Of a DNA stretch of 64,000 nucleotides, positions 1 through 10,340 are shown piece after piece. The position numbers and the translations under genes are program-made. The notes under the pieces were generated by a model. It saw only the letters and a program-made list of their open reading frames with translations, was not told the DNA's origin and made no database searches. Position 1 is the first letter of the stretch, and each line of letters starts with the position of its first letter. Source of the stretch: Colocasia esculenta (Eukaryota; Streptophyta; Magnoliopsida; Alismatales; Araceae); contig CM024758.1 of the NCBI GenBank assembly GCA_014218235.1, forward strand, positions 76,022,206 through 76,086,205, given 5' to 3'.

Positions 1-139
1 CATATGGGCCTATTATGATGTTGTGTTGATACACATTTAGTGCATGCTAGCTAGAGCTTATTTGCCGACTGTCCACGTCTCGAAATATCGACTCAAATTC
101 TTCGAAATAATATCCGCTGCGAAATTTCAGGACGTGACA
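1..139 (+). mobile_element. 3' end of a family-B LTR inserted in element A gag
   Basis: These bases match the 3' end of the element B LTR read on the minus strand at 21815-21955 (shared words such as GATGTTGTGTTG, GCTAGCTAGAG, CACGTCTCGA and the terminal GGACGTGACA). The LTR stops at the CA of position 139 and element A gag coding sequence starts at once, without a primer binding site. This is therefore an insertion into A rather than A's own 5' LTR. The rest of the insertion lies left of the window, so solo LTR and full element cannot be told apart. The right-hand target duplication should be GCTGC (140-144). Confidence 0.85.
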
Positions 140-690
140 GCTGCGGAATTGCTGCTTCAAAAGAGGGCCTTTCTATGGCTGACTACGAAGCTTAATTCTC
201 CAGGCTGGCATGCTATGCTGATCATATGGTAAACACTGAAAGTGTTTCTTAATGGCCTCAAGCCCCTTTATATCACACAACTGACCCCTCTCCACATCTA
301 AACTTTTGCCGAGATGGTTAAAAAAGCCCAGCTGCTAAAAGATGCTACTGACTTCACTGATTGTATAAAAGGAATGTTCGTAAAGAAGGAGCTGACACCT
401 GGCTCTCAAGTGCTAAGATGATTATCAGCAAGAAGCATCCTTTCAACATCACGGAAGGATCTAGTCAAGAAAATAAACCCAGGGTATTTGTCCCCACTAC
501 TCTGGCTAAAAGCAACTGCAAGCACTACGACAACCTAGGCCACACTGCTGACGAGTGCTGAAGAAAGGTAGGTGCATGTCTGTACTGTTGGAGTCACGAG
601 CACTGCATTCTGAGTGCCCGCTATTGAAAGAACATGAGAGGCGCACTAACATGCCAAGGAAACAAGGTAGACTGCAAGCTCTGTGAGATG
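140..690 (+). pseudogene. gag fragment of element A with zinc knuckle
   Basis: The frame beginning near 147 reads SMADYEA and, after a stop, FSRLACYADHMVNTES. This matches the gag of element C at 21357-21749 (AEYEAQFSRLDVYAPHLVSTE). A second stretch, KKAQLLKDATDFTD near 320-360, matches the RRAQLVEDT region. The retroviral zinc knuckle is at 517-558, CKHYDNLGHTADEC, with the second cysteine of CX2CX4HX4C changed to tyrosine, and is followed by a stop. Gag forms the particle that packages element RNA. This copy is dead through in-frame stops, frame changes and loss of the N-terminal half to the family-B insertion. The family assignment is firm; exact limits are approximate. Confidence 0.8.
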
Positions 691-713
691 AAGAAACCCC
701 TGAGGAAGGTGGC

Positions 714-1211
714 ATGGTGGAAGGTACATTACAAGTTTTCTCTCAATCAGCATTTATTATGTTTGATACTGGCACTACATATTCGTTCATATCTCAAAAC
801 TTTGTTGATACTCTGAATGTTAAACCTGCATCTATGGGTTATGAATTCTCTGTGACAACACCACTGGGAGAAGAAGAAAAATTGAATAAATATTTCCCAT
901 CAACCGATGTAATCATTGGAGAACTCAACTTAAGAGCCGACCTGGTGTGTATGCCCATGGAAGGCTATGACGTGATTCTTGAAGCCGATGAGTTGTCACC
1001 CTATGGGGCAAGTATTGACTGTAAGAAAGGGAAGGTTACGTTTAGTGAATTCCCTAAGTTATCATTCATTGGGATTAGACACAAGAAACAGATGTCTCTA
1101 GTCTCTGTCATACAAGCCCACAACATGATAAGGAAAAGTTGCATTGCTTTCCTTGCGACCGTAGTAATTGAAAAGAAAGGATCCAAGATAGAAGACATAC
1201 ACATAGTCTAG
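714..1211 (+). pseudogene. Aspartic protease region of element A
   Basis: An open stretch of 165 codons holds a retroviral-type aspartic protease of the RVP_2 kind. The active-site motif is FDTGTTYSFIS (about residues 17-27), the only protease in the window that keeps D-T-G. The usual GYDVILGMDWL segment appears as GYDVILEADEL, so the second conserved glycine is lost. The segment after it (KGKVTFSEFPKLSFI) leads into reverse transcriptase as in related elements. The frame ends in a TAG at 1209-1211 where the polyprotein should continue. Its role would be cutting Gag-Pol into mature parts. It probably began as part of a continuous gag-pol frame rather than at this ATG. Confidence 0.8.
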
Positions 1212-3520
1212 GACTACCCTGACATTTTCCTGGAGGAGCTGCCAAGAATTCCCCTTGAATGAGACGTAAATTTCTCTATTGATTAATCTATAGAGCTGCA
1301 CCGGTGTCACATCAACCATACAAGATGTCACCTGCCAAGTCAAAAGAACTAAAGGCACAACTGATGGAATTATTAGAAAAAGGGTTTATTAAACCAAGTA
1401 CTCCCCATGGGGAGCACCTGTCCTACTTGTTAAGAAGAACGATAGATCTATGAGAATGTGCATCGACTATAAGCAATTAAACCAGTTAACAATCAAGAAC
1501 AAGTACCCACTGCCTCGAGTAGATGAACTCTTCGACCAGATATCTGGAGCTTAATATTTCTCCAAGATTGATCTCAGATATAGCTATCACAAATGAGAAT
1601 CAAGGACGACGACATATACAAAACAGCTTTCAGGAGCAAGTATGGACACTATAAATTTATCGTTATGCCTTTTGGTCTGACCAATGCTCCTACAGCTTTC
1701 ATGAAACTCATGAACAACATATACCATAAATCCTTGAAAAATTCATGGTCGTCTTCATTGATAATATTCTGATATACTCCAAAACCAAAGAAGAGCATGA
1801 AGAACATCTGAGGATAGCTCTGCAAGTCCTACGAGACAACCAACTATATGCTAAGCTGAACAAATGCGAGTTCTGGCTTGAAGAAGTGTCCTTCTTGGGC
1901 CATGTCATCTCTAAGGATGGCATATCTGTTGATTCGTCCATATTTTTTTTTTTTTTTGATAAAAGGGAGCAGAAAGCTGTCCCGAAATTTTATAAACTGA
2001 ATAATGGAATTACAGAAACTGCGGGGTATACCCTTGAGAGAGAAGACTAGCCTAAGCTGACATTAGGTAAACCAGTCTTATCAAGAACCGCTGGCCCTCT
2101 TACAGCATAAGGTAATGTCAAAAAGGATGTAAATATCCTATTATTTGCTTCCATAAAACCATAGGATGCCAAAGCATCAGCTACTTGGTTCGCCTCTCTA
2201 AAAACATGAGAAACAATGGAACCATGTTTTTGTGAAAAGACCGGAGCAGAGCGCCACCATCTATGACATTGCCAGCCCAATGGTGTTTTCAATTAAATTG
2301 AGTTAACAAGAGTGGCAGAGTCAAAAAAAATGGTGGAAATCTAGAAGCCAAATTCTTCAGCTAACAGGACGCCATCATGCAGAGCTCGGACCTCATCCTG
2401 AAGACTAGTGCCATGACCATAGTAGAAGGAAAAGGCCAGTAAAATATCACCTTTGGCGTTTCTAAAATAGCCACCACCTCAACTTATGCTCGGATTACCT
2501 TTTGAAGCACCATCAACATTGAGGCAAACCATTTATATGCGGAATCCACCGGACTAATTTGAATTTTGGGGCGGCGACAATTGAAGGAGAAGCCAAATGA
2601 ATTGATAATAGTCACCTGGTTAGCAGAAGGTGCAATCTTGAAAGATTCCCTACATATAACATGGGATATCAAAAGGCTGATACTGTCAATAATCCTGCTA
2701 GTAGACCGAGAGGTATTGTCGTATCTTCTTCTACATCTTTCCTTCCAAATCTCACAAGTAATTAAGATGGTTCGATAGATGGCAATGAAACCAAATGATG
2801 ATGATAATTTATACTGCTGAATGTTCTTCTAGAACGAGAAGTAAAGTGATCATTGGGCAAGATAGGGTAGGCTATAAAAGGCGACAAAGTTGAAGTTGTG
2901 CTTAATTGGAGAGACCAACAAGACATAGAAATCAGGAGCTTTTTAGGACTGGCGGCTATAACAAGTGGTCATAATGGACTTCTCCAAATTGTTGTACCTC
3001 TCACTCGCCTTACTCTGAAGGAGAATCCCTATGTTTTGAGCAGGTGTGTGAGAAAAGTTTTCAAACACTAAAGGGTGCCTAACCTCTGCCCCTGTTCTCG
3101 CTCTTCCTATAGAGGGGAAGGCTTCTCAATCTATTGATGCTTTGGAATTTGGTTTAGGCTGTGGACAAATGCAGAAAGAAGGTTATCGCTTATCTTCAGA
3201 CAAACAAGACTCATGAAGTCAACTACTCCGTACATGATCTAGAGTGACTGTTGTGGTCTTCACATTAAAATTTGGAGACATTATTTATATGGTGAGCAAT
3301 TCAATGTCTATTCAGATCATAAACGTTTTAAGCATATTCTCTCAAAAAGAACTCAACATGAGGCAAAGGAGATGGCTAGAATATCTAACAACTTCAACTT
3401 CAACATCCAATACCATCCAAGAAAAGGTAATGATGTGGTTGATGCTCTTAGTACGAAGCCCATGGCATCCCTATCATGTTAATTCTTGGCAAGATGTAAC
3501 TATTAGAACAATTCGCAAAG
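1212..3520 (+). pseudogene. Reverse transcriptase and RNase H of element A, split by a LINE
   Basis: After the protease stop, reverse transcriptase motifs follow in several frames: KLNQLTIKNKYPLPRVDELF (about 1474-1535), FGLTNAPTAFMKLMNN (about 1672-1720), and the catalytic box, which reads FIDNILIYS at 1754-1780 instead of FIDD, a GAT-to-AAT change that removes a metal-binding aspartate. The sequence then reaches FLGHVISKDGISVDSS and is broken at about 1942 by a LINE 3' end. The element resumes near 2885 with VEVVLNWRDQQDIEIRSFLG. RNase H is recognisable at about 3250-3440 (IWRHYLYGEQF, YSDHKRFKHI, LNMRQRRWLEYL). Multiple stops and frame changes make it non-functional. Confidence 0.85.
1942..2884 (-). 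mobile_element. 5'-truncated LINE (plant L1-type) 3' end with RNase H domain
   Basis: On the minus strand this insert ends in a poly-A tail, visible as a T run at 1943-1957 on the plus strand. Upstream of the tail the minus strand encodes a LINE-type RNase H: CLNVDGASKGNP near 2510-2545, LLAFSFYYGHGTSLQDEVRA near 2390-2450, and HVFREANQVADALASYG at about 2150-2205. This DG-S-GNP, E-A, REANQVADALA signature is typical of the RNase H at the C-terminus of plant L1 ORF2. The endonuclease and reverse transcriptase are absent, as expected of 5' truncation during target-primed reverse transcription. I could not find a clear target duplication; the right edge is placed where element A coding sequence resumes. 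Confidence 0.85.
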
Positions 3521-4998
3521 TTGGACTTGAATATTGAACACAGATATGATCAAGTTCCGGTTGCCATTATCAAGATCCAATCCGACTTGCTTATGGAGAT
3601 CAAAGCTAAACAGGACAATGATCCATTCTTGGTTCGTATTAAGGAAACCTTAGCAGAAAAACTAGACTTTGCTATGACTGAGGATGGAAGGCTAGTATTC
3701 CAAGGAAGAATATGTGTACTTGACAATGAAGATCTAGAAAGGAAACTAATGGATGAAGCTCATAAAACCAAGTATACTATTCACCCGGACAGTACCAAGA
3801 TGTATCAAGACATCAAAAGAACATTTTGGTGGCCAAATATGAGAAGGGAAGTTGCTGAGCATGATGCTCATTGTCTTACTTGTCAACAAGTAAAGGCAGA
3901 ACACCGATGTCCTACAGGTGTACTAAGACAACTAGAAATCCCAGAGTGGAAATGGGACAACATTGGCCAGGACTTCATCATGGGTTTACCCAGGACTCGT
4001 GGTGGACTCGACACCATATGGGTTATCGTGGATAGACTAACTACATACACACTTTTTCCAATTAAAAGTAAGTGGACTGTGACATGCTAGCTGCTCTGTA
4101 TGTAAAAGAGATAGTAAGACTGCATGGAGTGCCATCATCCATAGTCTTAGACCAAGACCAGGGATTACCTCTCATTCTGACGGGACTACATACTGCACTG
4201 GTACTAAACTCAATTTTACTACTACTTTGTATCCACAAATAGATGGACAAACTGAGAGGACAAATCAAATTGTAGAAGACATGTTAAGAGCCAGCACCAT
4301 AGACTTTGAAGGCTACTAGAATGGCAACTATCTTTAATTGAGTTTGCCTATAACAATAGTTACCAGGCGAGCACAAAAATTGCTCCATTTGAAGCACTTT
4401 ATGATAGGAGCTGTAGATCTCCAGTGTGCTAGAATGAAGTTAGAGAACAACAGTGGTTAGGTCCTGACATGGTACAAGCTATAGCCAGAGACATACAAGT
4501 CATTCTAGACCTACTCAAGATAGCTCAATCCAGACAGAAGAGCTGTGCCGACAGGAGAAGGAGAGACTTGGAATTTCAAGTAGGAGATCATGTACTCTTA
4601 AAGGTATCTCCTACTCGTGGAAATCAGAGGTTTGGAGTCAAGGGGAAACTAAGTCTAAGATTCATCAACCCTTTCAAAGTACTCGCAAGGGTTGGTGAAG
4701 ATGCATATCGACTGGCATTGCTGCCACATCTAGCATTTCTACACAATGTGTTCCATGTTTCTATGCTCAAGAAGTATGTGTACGATCCTACTCATATCAT
4801 TCGCCATGGGGACTTAGTACTGCATAAAGATATGACTTATGAAGAATAGCCGATCAAATTACTGGATCAGTAAGTTTAACAACTCAGGAATAGGCCTATT
4901 CATGTGGTTAATGTTCTATGGAATAACTGTGGAGTAGAAGAAGCCACATGGGAACCCAAAGGAATAATGAGGCGAAACTACCCCGACATATTCGGTAA
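3521..4998 (+). pseudogene. Integrase of element A with C-terminal chromodomain-like tail
   Basis: The first 189 codons (3521-4090) carry the H2C2 zinc finger, with histidines in HKTKYTIHP and cysteines in HCLTCQQVK, then the start of the catalytic core with WDNIGQDFIMGLP and IWVIVDRLT. A frameshift at about 4085 separates the rest of the core (LYPQIDGQTERTNQIVEDM near 4230-4280, LIEFAYNNSYQASTKIAPFE near 4330-4390). The second open stretch, 4469-4849, has the GPF/Y-type module (GDHVLLKVSPTRG, GKLSLRFINPFKVL, HNVFHVSMLKKYV). The tail EEATWEPKGIMRRNYPDIF ends near 4990. Integrase would insert element cDNA, and the tail is the region that targets chromoviruses to chromatin. It is dead through frameshifts and stops. 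Confidence 0.88.
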
Positions 4999-5046
4999 GA
5001 CATTCTCCTTGCTATGAACATATGAATTTGGGGACCAAATTCTTTT

Positions 5047-5060
5047 CAAGAAGGGGAGGA
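5047..5060 (+). other. Polypurine tract of element A
   Basis: AAGAAGGGGAGGA lies directly before the LTR start TGTAGCAACC. The purine tract primes plus-strand DNA synthesis in LTR retrotransposons. The stretch GAATTTGGGGACCAAATTC just upstream is shared with element B (minus strand, 25555-25580), so the two families have a common 3' leader. Confidence 0.85.
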
Positions 5061-7893
5061 TGTAGCAACCCAACATTTTAATAAATAAGTAAATTTAAAT
5101 ATTTAAGAAAAAATAAATTAATTAAAACCCAATTATCAAAAATAAGTGATGGGCTTTAATAAATGGTTCATATAAAAGTTATTGGGCCAATATAGGAGTT
5201 TAAAGGATAGCATAAAAGAAAAATACCCTAAAATTCATAATTTTTTATATTTCGTAATTAAAAAGGGCAAGTGAATCATTAAGATAACTAATATATATCT
5301 CTTAACTGTACCCTAACCAGCTAGGTACGAAATTGGAACCCCAACCAAACCTATTTAGGAGGAGTAATGCTTGAAAGGTTGGAGGAAATAAGGAAAATTC
5401 GAGTTTTATGGAAGTTAGAGTTGTATTAGGAATTAAACATGCTAGATGCATAAATACACCCCAACTCCTTCATGCCTGACCTATTGCATTGTTGGGACTT
5501 CTTGGAGGTGAAGGAGAGGCCAAAGGAGAAGGGAAGAGTGGGGAGAAGGCTTGCTAGAAGATCTACAAGCTTGTCTTCGAGTTCTAGCCCTAGAAGTCAA
5601 ATCGTTCCAAAGGTAGGCAAACACAAGCTAAATTAAATTAGCCTCATATGTAGAGTATTCTTGATACCGAGACAAAAAGCCCTCTCTTTTCCCTAAATTC
5701 TATCGACCCTATCATGTGATTTTCCTATGGATGTTAGTTAAGACATGCACCCGACCATCATGTATACCTTAAATCTCTATCTACACTTGATCTCGTGCCA
5801 TGCAAATTTTATTGTACTTGCTAAATGTTTTCAAGAATCTTTTGCCATACTTTTCCCCAATATTTATTGAGTACTTTGCTCGAATTAATTCTTTTTCCAT
5901 CACTGTGTCATGTTCTATGTTCATCGAGAAAGAACAAGATCATAGCCTATCAATACTATGATAAGTTTCTAATTACTCTTTACTGTTTATACTCTTGCAT
6001 GTATAGTTTCATTTAAAACTTGTTTCATGATTTTTCATCAAGTGTACATCGAGATTTCAATTTTTAAACACCATTGTGTCAATCTTTGGAAAGCATGGAC
6101 TGCAATCCAAGGTAATGTTTACCTTTCTCGGGCTTAGGCAGAAACCTTGAGAACGTGACGGCCCAATAGGTCGCATTCTCAAGGGTGGGTCACGAATAGG
6201 AACCCGTCGCGTTCTGAATGCGGCAAGCCCTCGCGTCGCTTTTTTTCTGTCTGTCAAGACAGACCTATCGCGTTCTTTGATAGACCTCGTCGCGTTCTGG
6301 AAGTATCTTGTCGTGATCCTCACAGTGGTACTTCGCCTTCTAGAATTTTGTACATAAACCCTAAATTTTATGGTTCTTGTCTTTCAACAGTGACGATACA
6401 TCCTGCTAACTGTCTTAAACACAGTGAAAGAAGATGTTTGAACATGAACATGTAATAGTTTATTTAAAAGTCATACACTTGACCTTTCACAACTATGATT
6501 TTCTTTATCACATGCACGCACATGCAACCATACAATATGACTTGACATCGCATTAAAATATCCCATAATACATCTAGTAATTATTTCAATAATGTACATT
6601 TTCCGCTATGTTATAATGAACTGGTCTTTCTTTTCTCTTGAGGTTTGGGAACACCATTACCGAAGCTCCACTTTTCTAGAATTCCTCTACAACATCGAGC
6701 AACTTGTTTCAATATACACTTTCCTTGACTTGGATAAACTGTCCATAGGATATTCCTTCTGCCAGACTAGTGAATCCTTGTTCAAGGCCTCCGTAAGTCT
6801 CCTCTGTCCATGGATTCCCACATGGTCGATGAGTCGGTTGTACCCTCAATACCTATAACACCTTTAGAGATCAGTATGATCCAAACAGCCTTAGACTGCT
6901 ATCTCTCTTACCATGAGATCACGTTGAACCTCTAGACTATGTTCGTAACATGGCCAATGGTTGGTTAGTGAATTTCACCTGACTGCCAGCACCAATCATG
7001 CATTTTGTGCAGCCGTTACTATCACCTATTTAACGTTGTTTCATGCGCATTGACCTATAGTTCTCATCTATAGTCTATTTGCCTATCTATTCACATTCTC
7101 TACACTCTCGTCTATCCATCAAATACTCTCATCTATTCTTGGTACTCTCTATGGCCATTTGACTGATTGTCTAAAGATAAACAATATGACTAATGCTTGG
7201 CAATATAATGGGCCCGGTCTAGTCCTGGGACGTGCACCCAAAAGTGCTATTTGTCCGCAGGAGTTAATTGACCAGAGTGTTTGACATTACACTCAAGTGC
7301 TATCTATCTCGACTTTCTAATGACAATCAAATTGCTATACTATACTCCACTCATTGTGCTATCGTGAAATTTATTGTGCTATTTGTGCTATGGCCATCCT
7401 GCTTTTGGTTCTATACTTGACACTTGTGCTAATTTCTATTGTGCTATCACGTACTCGACAATGCTTGATTCTCTTCCTACCATTAGGTACTCTGCTCTTT
7501 AATACATTAATCAATTAAAGTATGCATGATCATGAGATTTAAGTCCTACTAGGCGTCATCGCTCACCCTACGTTATTTGATATCAGTTCTCAGGTGAGAT
7601 TGAGGAAGGTCTCGACACTCATGATGTTAGGGAGGACCAAGAGTGATACAAGAGTACCAACACCTTACTAGAGTCTTAGTTTAGTTTCTTTCTTTCATTC
7701 AATGTAATGATGTCAAAGGGGCCCTATGTAATGGCTCTGGATTAGTGGTTGTAATAGACATTAGTGGAATTATCAATAAAATACACATGATTTAGCATTA
7801 TTCTTTCTCCAATGGTTTGATGTCTATTATACGCTCTATACTCGCTTACTTGCAACTGCCTCACGTTCTGATATTCCACGTTGGGGCATGACA
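5061..7893 (+). repeat. 3' LTR of element A (2833 bp)
   Basis: The LTR starts TGTAGCAACC after the purine tract and ends GGGGCATGACA, a TG...CA pair, at the junction with element C. It is homologous along its length to the solo LTR at 56105-59528. Visible parts: a TATA-like GCATAAATACACC at 5448-5460; a cluster of TCGCGTTC/GTCGCG words at about 6150-6300; a block at 6781-6844 (CCATGGATTCCCACATGG core) that is also in family-B LTRs; many spaced GTGCTAT words at 7240-7450; and AATAAA near 7775 as a possible poly-A signal. No host gene is seen in this 2.8 kb. Confidence 0.92.
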
Positions 7894-9372
7894 TTCGCCG
7901 ACCTCATACCAGCAGATCGGAGATCGACAACTCCTGCCATAAGGTTCTTCAAATGGTGCCATTTGAATACTGGCTTGATAGCTATTATTTTAGGTGAATT
8001 CCACAAGAGGTAAATGTTCATGCCAACTATCTTCAAAGTATAGAACATTGGCTCTGAGCATATCTTCAATTACCTGATTTGTTCTTTCTGTCTGACCATC
8101 GGTTTGCGGCTGGAAAGCCGTAGTGAAGTTCAATTTAGATCCCAAGGAATAGTGTAGTCTTTTCCGAAAATGGGATGTGAACCTTGGGTCTCTATCAGAC
8201 ACAATGGACACAGGTACCTCATGTAGTCTGACAATTTCCTTCACATACAATGCGGCCAGAACATCAACTGTCCACTTGTTCTTAATTGGCATGAAGTGAG
8301 CGGACATGGTTAAGCTATTGACAATCACCCATATACCGTCGAATCCACTTCTAGATTTAGGCAGTCCGAAGATGAATTCCATCCCTACACCTTCCCATTT
8401 CCATGTAGGGATTTCTAGGGGTTTAAGTTTACCTGTAGGTTGCAAGTGTTTTTCTTTGATTTTCTGGCAGGTTAAGCATCTGGTGATGTATTCTGTCACC
8501 TCCCTCTTCTTGTTTAGCCACCAAAAACTTCTTTTCAAGTCTTGGAACATTTTAGTAGTTCCTGGGTGAATGGTATACCTTGTTTTGTGGGCTTCATCCA
8601 TGATTGCTTTCTTTGTCTCCGCATGGTCGGGTACACAGACTTGGCCACGAAACAATAGTTTTCCATCTTCTGCTAAGGTGAAGTCTGGCCTCTGGTCCAG
8701 ATTAACCTTTACTTCTACGAGCAAAGGGTCATTGTCTTGATGTTCTATAATGTCTTCAAGTAGAGTAGGTTGTGCTTTAACACTAGCAATTAGACACCCC
8801 TTTTCTTTAGTGTCCACATCTACATTCAACTGGGCAAAGTCTTCTAATAATCTCCATTCTCCCACCATGAGACCTGATAAGGTAGCCATTGGCTTCCTAT
8901 TAAGAGCATTGGCCACGACATTTGCTTTTCTTGGATGATATTGGATAGTGAAGTCAAAGTCTTTGAGATACTCCAACCACCTCCGCTGTCTCATATTCAA
9001 TTCATGCAGAGAAAATAAATATTTCAAACTTTTATGGTCAGAAAATACAATGAACTTCTCACCATATAAGTAATGTCGCCATATCTTTAGGGCGAAGACT
9101 ACAGCTGCTAGCTCCAGGTCATGCACAAGGTAATTATCTTCATGCTTCTTTAGTTGTCTGGATGCATAGCATATAACTTCCCATTTTGCATCAACACACA
9201 GCCAAGGTCGATACCTGATGCATCTGTGTATACTTCAAAACTTCCTCCAGCTATTGGCAGTGTCACTACAGGTGCTGAAGTTAGGTGCTCCTTCAATGAC
9301 AACAAACTATCTTCACATTCGGCAGTCCATGTGAATGGATCTCCTTCTTGGTAAGTCTGGTCAATGGTACAA
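7894..9372 (-). pseudogene. Element C: RNase H and integrase part of a Ty3/gypsy pol
   Basis: The minus strand has a 378-codon open stretch (7990-9126). In order it holds RNase H (HDLELAAVVFALKIWRHYLY, SDHKSLKYLFS, LNMRQRRWLEYL), the integrase H2C2 finger (HKTRYTIHPGTTKM ... CLTCQKIKEKH) and the catalytic core (GMEFIFGLPKSRSGFDGIWV, VSIVSDRDPRFTSHF, FQPQTDGQTERTNQVIEDML), so D, D and the start of the E-containing region are present. After one stop it continues to 7894 as the SYQASIQMAPFEEPYGRSC region and is then cut by the LTR of element A. It is the best preserved integrase in the window but lacks the C-terminal third. The frame above 9126 is open to SRQLKKHEDNYL and then broken. Confidence 0.9.
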
Positions 9373-10340
9373 CTATCTTTGAAAAGTCTTTAATGAAATG
9401 ACGATAATAACCAGCTTGACCCAGAAAGCTTCTAATTTCTGAAATAGTTGTCGACCTTCCCAATTCTTCACAGCTTCAACTTTATAAGGATCTATAGAGA
9501 TGCCTTCCATGGATATGATGTGACCAAGGAAAGAGTTGATTGTCTCTAAGCACTTGTAGAGCAATCTTCAAGTGTTCCTCATGCTCTTCCATAGACTTGG
9601 AGTAAATAAGGATATCATCAATGAATACCACTACAAACTGGTCTAAGTATGACCTATAGATATTGTTCATAAGTTGCATAAAGGTCGCTGGAGCATTTGT
9701 CAGACCAAACGGCATGACCACGAACTCGTAGTGACCATATCTACTCCGTAATGCTGACTTGTGTATATCTTCTTCCTTGATCCTTAGTTGATGGTAGCTT
9801 GAACTTAGATTGATCTTGGAGAAGTATTATGCACTAAAGATCTGGTCAAGTAGCTCATCGATGCAAGGTAGTGGGTACTTATTCTTTATTTTTAGCTGAT
9901 TTAGCTGACGATAATCAATGCAGAGTCTCATAGTTCCATCCTTCTTTCTGACAAACAATATCAGCGCTCCCCACGGGGATGTGTTGGGCCTGACGAATCC
10001 TTGGTCTAACAACTCCTAGATCTGTCTTTTCAGCTCCTGCAATTCAATAGGGGACATGCGATACGGAGCTTTGGACACTGGTGCTGCCCCAGGGAGTAAC
10101 TCGATGGTGAAAATTACCTCCCACTCAGGTGGTATTCCAGATAAGTCTTCTTGAAAGACGCCGGGGTAGTCATTGGCTATGGGAATCTCTTCAATCATAG
10201 GTTTCTTCTTTTCAGTCGCAGTGACTTAAACTAGGAAAACATTACAACCTTGGTTAATCAACTTGGAATCTTTTAGGGAAGAGATAAAGACAGGGTGTGC
10301 ACGGTAACAGACACTGAGGAATGATAGTTTTGGAAGGTCT
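9373..10340 (-). pseudogene. Element C: reverse transcriptase
   Basis: Minus-strand motifs in order: IPIANDYPGVFQEDLSGIPP (about 10140-10190), LLPGAAPVSKAPYRMSPIEL, then after a stop LLDQGFVRPNTSPWGA, VRKKDGTMRLCIDYRQLNQL, KNKYPLPCIDELLDQI, FGLTNAPATFMQLMNN and the catalytic FIDDILIYSKS (box at 9611-9628, both aspartates kept). Soon after, a deletion joins LRDNQL to GHIISMEGISIDPYKVEAV with loss of about 20-30 residues. The C-terminal segment near 9380-9560 (KNWEGRQLFQKLEAFWVKL) is the connection to RNase H. The protease-RT linker (CNVFLV then a stop) reaches 10340, where element D interrupts, and resumes at 20700. Confidence 0.88.

Larger units (their letters stand above)
140..7893 (+). mobile_element. 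Element A: degenerate Ty3/gypsy retrotransposon (Tekay/Del-like), 5' part missing
   Basis: Domain order is gag, protease, reverse transcriptase, RNase H, integrase and C-terminal chromodomain-like tail, then a purine tract and a 3' LTR. This order defines Ty3/gypsy, and the domain sequences resemble the Tekay/Del group of chromoviruses. The 5' LTR and gag start are outside the window. The element lies inside element C: C's integrase stops exactly at the LTR end (7893), so A inserted into C and the right target duplication should be TTCGC (7894-7898). Every domain carries stops or frameshifts, and a LINE 3' end interrupts the reverse transcriptase. It is not autonomous. Confidence 0.9.
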
